The notes under the pieces are model-generated. The model did not search any database, was not told where the DNA came from, and saw nothing but the letters and a program-made list of their open reading frames with translations. DNA of 5,423 bases from Candidatus Zixiibacteriota bacterium (lineage in GTDB: Bacteria; Zixibacteria; MSB-5A5; WJJR01). The stretch lies in NCBI GenBank assembly GCA_020058315.1, contig JAGVEK010000400.1, positions 1 to 5,423 on the forward strand, written 5' to 3'. The position numbers and the translations under genes are program-made. Every line of letters begins with the position of its first letter. Position 1 is the stretch's first letter. Below, piece after piece: positions 1-5,423 of the stretch.

Positions 1-92
1 AACACTCTCTTCATTGGGGTTGTGTATCAGGGAGATGTATGGCGCGGCTGAGGTGATTCGATTGTGCACCGGGGGCGGACAGCGCTGAATCG

Positions 93-683
93 ATGAATCC
101 GAACAAACACGTCAAGAGTTGGACGGACACGAAACTTGTCCACGAATGCCGCGATGGCGACGGCGCGGCATGGGATGAGTTGATCTGCCGCTATGGTCCA
201 ATGATTTACGGGATTTCCAGGCGCTTTCGCCTGACCCCAGAGGACTGCGTCGATGTCTTTGGACAGGTCTGCAAGATTTTGCTCGAGAATCTTGCCAAGA
301 TCAAGTCGACCGATCGTTTGGCAGGGTATGTTTCAACCACAACTCAGCGCGCCTGTCTGGCCGTGATTCGTGATCGTGAGCGCCAACAGCGTATTTCCCA
401 GCTCTTAATACAGAATGAACCGGAGCCGATGGGTCCCGAGACCGACCCCGAAGAGATAGCCAGAGCTGCCCTGAGGGGGCATATGGTCAGGCGTGCTCTG
501 GACGAGCAGGACGAGCGGTGTCGGAAGCTGTTGTGGCTCTTGTTCTTCGATGACGATCAACCGGATTACGAGGAGATTTCCCGGCGCCTGCAGATGCCGG
601 TGGCCAGTATCGGCCCGACTCGAAGCCGTTGTCTGGAGAGGTTCCGGAAGACCCTCAGCAAGATGGGGTTCGGAGAAGAATGA
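93..683 (+). CDS. ECF-type sigma-70 family RNA polymerase sigma factor
   Basis: This 196-residue protein has the two-domain layout and size of an extracytoplasmic-function (ECF) sigma factor, which directs RNA polymerase to a dedicated promoter set. Region 2 spans about residues 13-97, with the typical LVHECRDGDGAAWDEL and RYGPMIYGISRRF segments followed by a helix ending in YVSTTTQRACL. A variable acidic linker lies at about 107-125. Region 4 spans about 132-188 and contains the helix-turn-helix YEEISRRLQMPVASIGPTRSRC. The IGPTRxRCL signature recurs, from memory, in sigma factors of environmental bacteria. ATG93 is the only start available, because an in-frame TGA lies at 54-56 with no ATG, GTG or TTG between; its Shine-Dalgarno is weak, the nearest purine-rich run (71-78) being too far away. 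It is the first gene of the apparent operon, next to an anti-sigma-like gene, so autoregulation is likely but not shown. The ECF subgroup is not assigned. Confidence 0.93.
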   Translation: MNPNKHVKSWTDTKLVHECRDGDGAAWDELICRYGPMIYGISRRFRLTPEDCVDVFGQVCKILLENLAKIKSTDRLAGYVSTTTQRACLAVIRDRERQQRISQLLIQNEPEPMGPETDPEEIARAALRGHMVRRALDEQDERCRKLLWLLFFDDDQPDYEEISRRLQMPVASIGPTRSRCLERFRKTLSKMGFGEE

Positions 684-727
684 TGTATCAAGGCGACGAT
701 CAGATGACTCATCAGATGGGGGCATGA
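680..727 (+). other. possible 15-codon bridging ORF between sigma and anti-sigma genes
   Basis: A short frame encoding MMYQGDDQMTHQMGA starts with an ATG at 680 that overlaps the sigma stop codon (ATGA, 680-683). It ends with a TGA at 725-727 that overlaps the ATG at 724 (ATGA again). A good Shine-Dalgarno-like GGAG sits at 672-675, 4 bases before ATG680 and 7 before ATG683. That is better placed than anything in front of the sigma gene or ATG724. The arrangement would carry terminating ribosomes from the sigma gene to the anti-sigma start, so translational coupling is the likely role if it is used. Alternatively, this is the true N-terminus of the anti-sigma protein: one extra base in the G5 run at 718-722 would join the two frames. 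The peptide itself resembles nothing I know. Confidence 0.3.
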
Positions 728-1329
728 TCATGCGTACCGAACCAAGTCTCGAGTTGTTGACTCTCTTTGTCCGGGGACGCTTGGATCAAGCCACCATGGA
801 TGAAATCAAATCTCATCTGGCAACGAACTGCAAGAAATGCGAGGCGCAGATGCAATGGGCGAAGACGATACTGGAAGCCGCTGGGAATGATCCCTCCGAG
901 GCTCCTCCGGAAAGCATGCTTGCGGCCGGACGGCGCATCTTTGCCGACTACGAGCGCCGGCGCAATGAGACCAATTCCCGCATCTTCCATGCTATTCTGA
1001 TGTTTGACTCCGCCTGGATCCCGCTCCCAGCCGGCGCGCGTGCTCCCGCTTCGGGGCAGAGGCGCTTGCTGTTTGCCGCGGAACCCTTTGAGATCGATCT
1101 GGAGATATCGAGGATTCACCGAGGATCGTTCGACCTGCTTGGGCAGGTATTGCCGGCAGATCGCCTGCCTTTGTCTTGTCGGGCTACGCTGCAACGACGT
1201 GGCCGCAAGACGGTATCTCTGGATGCGCGCGGACTGTTCGCTTTTGACGCGGTCGCTCCGGGGATTGCCGGGCTGACCTTCCACTTGGGAGAACAGACAA
1301 TCAAGCTATCTCGTGTCCGAATCGGCTGA
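724..1329 (+). CDS. putative soluble anti-sigma-like protein with Cys/His motif and C-terminal transthyretin-like beta domain
   Basis: This 201-residue protein probably binds and restrains the sigma factor encoded just upstream; I infer that from position and motif. The N-terminal 50 residues are helical (SLELLTLFVRGRLDQATMDEIKSHL) and carry His31-x4-Cys36-x2-Cys39. This is a one-residue-longer version of the H-x3-C-x2-C motif of zinc-binding anti-sigma domains. Residues about 53-112 form a polar, proline- and alanine-rich linker. Residues about 114-201 are beta-rich (LLFAAEPFEIDLEI, FDLLGQVLP, GLFAFDAVAPGIAGLTF). They read like the carboxypeptidase-regulatory-like or transthyretin-like fold, in which a G-x-F-x-F-xx-V-xPG turn is typical. 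There is no transmembrane segment or signal peptide, so it should be cytoplasmic, unlike many ECF anti-sigmas. ATG730 is an alternative start, with GGGGG 7 bases upstream. The frame stays open back to 493 inside the sigma gene, but that part is a shadow. The stop overlaps the CHAT start by one base. Confidence 0.8.
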   Translation: MIMRTEPSLELLTLFVRGRLDQATMDEIKSHLATNCKKCEAQMQWAKTILEAAGNDPSEAPPESMLAAGRRIFADYERRRNETNSRIFHAILMFDSAWIPLPAGARAPASGQRRLLFAAEPFEIDLEISRIHRGSFDLLGQVLPADRLPLSCRATLQRRGRKTVSLDARGLFAFDAVAPGIAGLTFHLGEQTIKLSRVRIG

Positions 1330-4118
1330 TGAACAACTTGCTCCCGCACCACCTGTCTTACCGGTCGATCCGTCTGTTCATCGAACAACGGTTTGGCGGG
1401 GACTCCGCCAGGTTTCTGGCAAACCTGAGCGATGCCATGAATCAGGCCGTGCGCACTGACTTGAAAGGCGCAGGGATTCTGGCCAAGCGCGTCGAGGAGT
1501 TGCTCCCGTTCTTCCGCGGTGTCGATCGGGCGCTGGTTCTGCGGATAGGGGCGCGTCACCGTCATCTTTCCGGTGATGCCAAAGGCGCCCTCGATCGGTA
1601 CCGTCGCGCTCATCGTTCTTATCTGCGGGCTGGTGAGGATATTGCTGCGGCGCGTGTCGCGCGCGCGATGGTCGATGTCCTGATGTATTTGGGGCGATAC
1701 GATCAAGCGGAACAGATTGGGCGCGATGCGGCTCGGGTCTTCCGGCGCCGCAAAATGGAATTCGAGTGGGCTCAGACGATCTGCAATCTGGGGAATGTTT
1801 ACCACCGCAAGGATGATAATCTCCGCGCTCTTCAGGCCTATGACAGCGCCCACGCGGTTATCCGGACCACAAATCAGACACCGGCACTGGCCCTCATCCA
1901 ATTGAACCGGGGGAACATCCTCTCGAATCTCAATCGGCTTGATGAGGCTGCCGCATGCTACGAAGAGGCCCTGAGACTCTACGCAGAGTCGGGCATGAAG
2001 CTGGCCGCCGCTCAAGCGGAATACTCGCTTGCATATCTCATGTTTCTTCGCGGTCAGCTTGCTGACTCATTGACCAAGTTTGAGAAAGTCCGCACCGCCT
2101 TCGAAGCGCTGGGTGACCAGCGGGGACGTGCCCAGACCCGGCTCGACATACTGGAAATCCAGCTTCAGTTGAATCTGCATACTGTCATCGAGGCGGAAGC
2201 TCCCGCGGTCGCCCTTCTCTTTCGTCAGTTGGGCATGCGCTACGAGCAGGCCAAATGCTGCTACTTTCTGGCCAAAGCACGGGCGTGCCTGGAAGATACG
2301 CCCGGAGCCTTGATGGCCATCCGTGAGGCCCGCCGTCTTCTGAACGGAGAGGTCAATGCCGTCTGGAAGGGGTCGACCGATCTTCTCGAGGCCCGCTTGC
2401 TGGCATTCAGTGGGAAATCCGACGCCGCACGCGCTGGTGCACTCTCCGCGCTGACATCGTTTCGGCGCGCCGGGGACGTAAGGCGCGGCGCGGCGGCTTC
2501 ACTCTTCCTGGCCGACCTCGACATCAAGGGAAACCGCTTGTTGCAGTCACACCGAAGACTTGCGCCGTTCCTTGAAAACGATTCCGCCTATCCTGCCTCC
2601 GTGGCGTTTGAGGCTTGGTGGTTGCACGGTCGGGCACAGCGAGCGGCCGGCGACAACGACGCAGCCATCAAGTCCTATGAACTCGCGATGGAGCGTGCTG
2701 AGCGCTTGGTGGAGGGAGTCCCTCCCGACGAAACACGCATTTTCTATCTGAGTGACAAACTTGCCGTCTATCATGAACTCCTGGGGTTGTTGCTGGAGAA
2801 GAGACGGTACCCGGCCGCTCTAAGAGTGCTGGAAGACTCGCGACATATCCGTCGTGCCGCCTATCGCTCAGCCGCTGAGAAAACACCAACCGGGCTGCTG
2901 CCGCAGGCGCTCACACGTCGCCAGGATGAACTGCGTTCGCGGCTGCACCGGCTATATGGTTTCCCCGTTTCGATGGATCGATTTGCTCCCGTCAGCTTCG
3001 AGGTGCTGCGCCGGAGTGAAGACCAGTTGTGGAGGCTTGTGCAACGCGGCCGGCGGCTCTCTGGCACGCCGAGTTCCCAGGCAGGGAAGGCGGCCTCATC
3101 CGCCCTCGATCTTCAAACGCCAACTGGGCGGGCCGTTCTGGCTTTCGCCACAGACGGTGAGAATCCGTATGTCTTCATCCTGACCGGGTCGCGCATTCTC
3201 TGTCGTCGCTTGCCGGTTGGCTGGCAGCGCCTCAGTGATCTCCTCACACGGTTCTACTTTTTCATCGAGAAGAATCGCATGCCCGGAGGATTCCGAGTTA
3301 GTCACGAATCCGAAATCATCGCCAGCGCCAATAGCCAGCTGGCAGAGCTGTCGGAGGCGATTCTCTGGCCTGTGCTCGCCGATCTCGCCGGCCACCGCGA
3401 TCTGACATTTGTTCCGTTCGGCATGCTGAATGCCGTGCCATTCCACGCGCTTCCTCTGCCAGACGGCAATCCATTGCTCGCCACGCACATCGTGCGACAT
3501 GCAGTCGACATGACCAGCGCCATCAGCCGGTCCCCTGCCGCTCTGCCGCAAGTACTTCAAGGGGAGATATTTTCGCCGGGTCGGCCGGAAACCAGGGAAA
3601 TGGATGAGGAAGCAGCGGAGATCCATCGATTGTTCCCGGGATCGTCACATTTCACGAAGGACCAGGCGAACGGCATTCAGCTCAGGCGCTCCCTCGCAAA
3701 GGCCACGGCTTTTCTTCACATTGCGTCACACGCGTCGGCGGCTCTGGATAATCCCATTTTCTCAGAGATCTTGTTGAACGACGGGCCCTTCTACGCTTTT
3801 GACCTGTTCGGCCACCCGGTGCGGCAGGTTCTCGTGACTCTGGCCGCCTGCCAGACCGGACGCCCTGGTGTCCTGCCCTCTGGCGAAATCTATGGTTTGG
3901 CCGAGGCTTTTTTGGGCCAAGGTGCGAAATGTGTGTTATCTTCTCTGTGGACGGTTGACGATCACACGGCGCGGGTGTTCATGACATGCTTTTATCGCCG
4001 TCTCAAAGAGGGAGATGGGTTGAATCTTGCGTGGACCACAGCGGTTCGTGAACTCCGTCAATCCCATGAGAACCCATACCATTGGGCGCCATTTGTCTTG
4101 ATCGGTCTGACGAATTAG
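1329..4118 (+). CDS. TPR-CHAT protein, caspase-like cysteine peptidase family
   Basis: This 929-residue cytoplasmic protein has a long helical repeat region followed by a CHAT (Caspase HetF Associated with TPRs) domain. About eight to eleven TPR-like helix pairs run from residue 66 to 510. The clearest are near 145-180, 186-220, 226-260, 304-338, 426-461 and 473-508. The segment RIFYLSDKLAVYHELLGLLL (470-489) is the usual lead-in to CHAT domains. After a charged linker at about 515-590, CHAT covers roughly 598-929, with FVPFGMLNAVPFHALPLP (695-712) as a family hallmark. The putative catalytic dyad is intact: His801 in HIASHAS and Cys841 in LAACQTG, 40 residues apart. The distal motif YGLAEAF-GQGAKCVLSSLWTVDD (855-878) is also present. 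Such proteins use the TPR array to sense or scaffold and the CHAT domain to cleave protein. Here the target is unknown; the neighbouring anti-sigma-like protein is a candidate. ATG1329 has no Shine-Dalgarno and is probably coupled through the TGATG overlap. No signal peptide or membrane segment is seen. Confidence 0.93.
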   Translation: MNNLLPHHLSYRSIRLFIEQRFGGDSARFLANLSDAMNQAVRTDLKGAGILAKRVEELLPFFRGVDRALVLRIGARHRHLSGDAKGALDRYRRAHRSYLRAGEDIAAARVARAMVDVLMYLGRYDQAEQIGRDAARVFRRRKMEFEWAQTICNLGNVYHRKDDNLRALQAYDSAHAVIRTTNQTPALALIQLNRGNILSNLNRLDEAAACYEEALRLYAESGMKLAAAQAEYSLAYLMFLRGQLADSLTKFEKVRTAFEALGDQRGRAQTRLDILEIQLQLNLHTVIEAEAPAVALLFRQLGMRYEQAKCCYFLAKARACLEDTPGALMAIREARRLLNGEVNAVWKGSTDLLEARLLAFSGKSDAARAGALSALTSFRRAGDVRRGAAASLFLADLDIKGNRLLQSHRRLAPFLENDSAYPASVAFEAWWLHGRAQRAAGDNDAAIKSYELAMERAERLVEGVPPDETRIFYLSDKLAVYHELLGLLLEKRRYPAALRVLEDSRHIRRAAYRSAAEKTPTGLLPQALTRRQDELRSRLHRLYGFPVSMDRFAPVSFEVLRRSEDQLWRLVQRGRRLSGTPSSQAGKAASSALDLQTPTGRAVLAFATDGENPYVFILTGSRILCRRLPVGWQRLSDLLTRFYFFIEKNRMPGGFRVSHESEIIASANSQLAELSEAILWPVLADLAGHRDLTFVPFGMLNAVPFHALPLPDGNPLLATHIVRHAVDMTSAISRSPAALPQVLQGEIFSPGRPETREMDEEAAEIHRLFPGSSHFTKDQANGIQLRRSLAKATAFLHIASHASAALDNPIFSEILLNDGPFYAFDLFGHPVRQVLVTLAACQTGRPGVLPSGEIYGLAEAFLGQGAKCVLSSLWTVDDHTARVFMTCFYRRLKEGDGLNLAWTTAVRELRQSHENPYHWAPFVLIGLTN

Positions 4119-4121
4119 AAT

Positions 4122-4130
4122 GAGGTGAGG
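4122..4130 (+). promoter_or_regulatory. Shine-Dalgarno region of the S8 peptidase gene
   Basis: The purine-rich run GAGGTGAGG lies just upstream of ATG4134, its two AGG cores ending 8 and 3 bases before the start. This is the clearest ribosome binding site of the four genes. It supports ATG4134 as the start and independent translation of the peptidase even though the gene is only 15 bases from the CHAT stop. Confidence 0.6.
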
Positions 4131-4133
4131 ATC

Positions 4134-5423
4134 ATGTTTGCCTTGCGACGTTTCCTTCCGGTGGTGATTGCGGCAGTCACCGTGGCGCTTCTCAGCGACA
4201 TGTCTGTCCGGGCTCAGACAGGTTCTTACGAGCTGACTCGCGTCATTGTCCAATTCCTCAGCCAGACGGCGCCGGCTGACGTTGACAGTCTGCTCGGCAG
4301 ACACGGTGTGATCGCCGAGCATATGTTGGGCGACAACCGCACGTTTCTGGTCCGCATTCCGGTTGACTGGACGGTCGACACGTCCCTTGGGGTGTTCCGC
4401 CCGTTGCCTCCGGTCGCGTACGCCGGACCGAACTACTTCTGCCGGGTCGTCGAGAGCGCGCAGATCAGTCAGGCGTTTCTTGACAGCGATTCCGATCCAT
4501 TTTCCACAGGAGTCTCGCCCGGGGATTACTACAGTCAATATGCAATATTGACCACCGTGATGGCACCGGGCCACCTGATGGCCAGGGGCGCCGGGCAGAT
4601 GATCGCCCAGATCGACAATGGTGTGGATTTCTACCATCCCCTGCTGGCGCCGCGCCTTTCCGCCGACGGCTATGATTTTATCGATTTCGATGAATATCCG
4701 ATGTACCAGAGCGGCAGTTGTGTGGGCCACGGGACATTCGCTGCCGGGTTGCTGGCCCTGTCGGCGCCTGAAGCGACGATCCTCCCGATCCGTTCACTGG
4801 ATGGCAACGGAGTCGGCACCATCTTCGGGGTCACGCTCGGCATCGATTATGCCATCGCCGCAGGAGTTGAAATCCTCTGCCTGGGTTTTGGAGTTTCCAT
4901 TGATGACGACGTGCTTCGAGCTGCCATCGGACGCGCCGAAGCCGCCGGGATCATCACCCTCGCTCCCGCCGGCAATGATGGTGTCAATTCAATGCAATAC
5001 CCGGCCGCTTATGGCTCTGTCGTTGGCGTTGCCGCCGTTGACAGTCTGGATCTCAAGGCGGATTTCTCAAATTACGGCATCTGCGCCGACATATGCGCGC
5101 CCGGCGTGAACCTGTACTCGGCGCTTCCGGGGGGCGATATATGGGGGCAGTGGAGCGGCACATCGTTCTCGACCCCCTTGGCAGCCGGACTGGCGGCCAT
5201 GGTGCGGCAACTACGTCCATCGATTCCGGTTGCAGCCTGCCGCCGGATTCTGGAGTGGGGATCCGACGAAATCGACTCCATCAACCCGGCATATGCCGGT
5301 TTGCTGGGTGATGGACGGATCAACTTCGCGCGTTCGACCGGGGTGTCAGCACCAGTTGTTGCGATTTGGGGGTGGGCGACCGATTCGACAGCCGTGGGGA
5401 TTCCCGATGTGACACTCAGCGTC
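4134..5423 (+). CDS. secreted S8 (subtilisin-family) serine peptidase, 3' end outside window
   Basis: The frame is open from ATG4134 to the last base (430 codons, no stop), so the C-terminus is missing. Residues 1-27 form a signal peptide: ALRR, a hydrophobic core FLPVVIAAVTVALL, and likely cleavage after VRA (residue 27). Residues about 33-107 look like a subtilase N-terminal prodomain (RVIVQF near the start, FLVRIP, then VAYAGPNYF), which normally chaperones and inhibits the enzyme until removed. The catalytic domain runs from about 135 to 402. It has Asp161 in AQIDNGVD, His199 in VGHGTFAAG, the oxyanion Asn281 in PAGNDG, and Ser344 in SGTSFSTPLAAG, so the triad is complete. The strand usually written VINLSLG reads ILCLGFG (247-253), and a Cys sits three residues before His199. 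After the domain ends (LGDGRINFARS), a new stretch starts at about 404 (VSAPVVAIWGWATD), perhaps a beta-sandwich or sorting domain cut by the window. It probably acts in the periplasm or outside the cell as the last known gene of the operon. Confidence 0.94.
   Translation, partial: MFALRRFLPVVIAAVTVALLSDMSVRAQTGSYELTRVIVQFLSQTAPADVDSLLGRHGVIAEHMLGDNRTFLVRIPVDWTVDTSLGVFRPLPPVAYAGPNYFCRVVESAQISQAFLDSDSDPFSTGVSPGDYYSQYAILTTVMAPGHLMARGAGQMIAQIDNGVDFYHPLLAPRLSADGYDFIDFDEYPMYQSGSCVGHGTFAAGLLALSAPEATILPIRSLDGNGVGTIFGVTLGIDYAIAAGVEILCLGFGVSIDDDVLRAAIGRAEAAGIITLAPAGNDGVNSMQYPAAYGSVVGVAAVDSLDLKADFSNYGICADICAPGVNLYSALPGGDIWGQWSGTSFSTPLAAGLAAMVRQLRPSIPVAACRRILEWGSDEIDSINPAYAGLLGDGRINFARSTGVSAPVVAIWGWATDSTAVGIPDVTLSV

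Noticed and set aside
52..94. Short inverted repeats in the leader: GGTG/CACC (52-55 and 67-70), GATTC/GAATC (55-59 and 87-91) and the palindrome CAGCGCTG (80-87)
   Set aside because: Stems are only 4-5 pairs and expected by chance in GC-rich DNA. No -35/-10 pair is convincingly placed beside them, so I do not call an operator.
493..723. Upstream extension of the anti-sigma frame to an ATG at 493
   Set aside because: It would overlap the sigma gene's conserved region 4 in another frame, and the extra residues (Ser-, Cys- and Arg-rich) look like out-of-frame translation.
1650..1670. CG-rich alternating run (gcgcgtgtcgcgcgcgcg) inside the CHAT gene
   Set aside because: It encodes ordinary Ala/Arg codons in a TPR helix (AARVARAM) and needs no other explanation.
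1116..2015. A 299-codon open frame on the minus strand spanning the anti-sigma/CHAT junction
   Set aside because: It lies opposite two well-supported coding regions. Its translation is low in recognisable structure and matches no family I know, so it looks like an antisense shadow of GC-rich coding DNA.
1329..4118. Possible type III-E CRISPR (Craspase) locus because of TPR-CHAT plus a sigma factor
   Set aside because: There is no Cas7-like effector, Csx30-like gene or repeat array in the window. The neighbouring anti-sigma-like protein with Hx4CxxC and the S8 peptidase fit a different context.
3936..4730. A 264-codon open frame on the minus strand opposite the CHAT end and S8 start
   Set aside because: The plus strand carries conserved CHAT motifs, a ribosome site, a signal peptide and the S8 Asp and His motifs across the same bases. 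The minus frame is rich in His and Arg without domain-like patterns.
4618..5109. A 163-codon plus-strand frame inside the S8 peptidase gene
   Set aside because: It is out of frame with the catalytic motifs DNGVD, GHGT and PAGND, which all fall in the 4134 frame.

Overview
The window holds one tightly packed, co-directional set of four genes on the + strand. In order they encode an ECF-type RNA polymerase sigma factor (93-683), a small soluble protein with an anti-sigma-like Cys/His motif and a beta-rich C-terminal domain (724-1329), a 929-residue TPR-CHAT protein of the caspase-like (clan CD) peptidase superfamily (1329-4118), and a secreted subtilisin-family (S8) serine peptidase that runs off the right edge (4134 to beyond 5423). 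The sigma and anti-sigma genes are 40 bases apart and bridged by a possible 15-codon reading frame. The anti-sigma stop and CHAT start overlap (TGATG), and CHAT and S8 are 15 bases apart. I see no terminator or promoter-sized gap inside the set, so it reads as a single operon.

Host: the DNA is moderately GC-rich with ordinary bacterial start sites. An ECF sigma, a soluble zinc-finger-like partner, TPR-CHAT and S8 together is a gene company I associate from memory with large-genome environmental bacteria (Acidobacteria, Planctomycetes, Zixibacteria and other FCB-group lineages, some Actinobacteria). There is no rRNA or other marker here, so the phylum cannot be fixed from the sequence.

How the genes may work together (inference): the sigma factor would be held by the Cys/His protein. 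The TPR array of the CHAT protein would sense a partner or ligand, and its intact His801/Cys841 dyad would cleave a target. The anti-sigma-like protein encoded next to it is the obvious candidate substrate, which would free the sigma factor. The S8 peptidase carries a signal peptide, a prodomain and a complete Asp161/His199/Ser344 triad. It would act outside the cytoplasm, either as an output of the system or as a separate extracellular arm. The sequence proves the parts and their order, not this wiring.

Bases 1-92 hold the leader of the operon. I found no convincing promoter, operator or RNA gene there and cannot tell what lies upstream. There is no tRNA, rRNA, CRISPR array, insertion sequence or notable repeat in the window, and no stretch over 300 bases lacks a gene.
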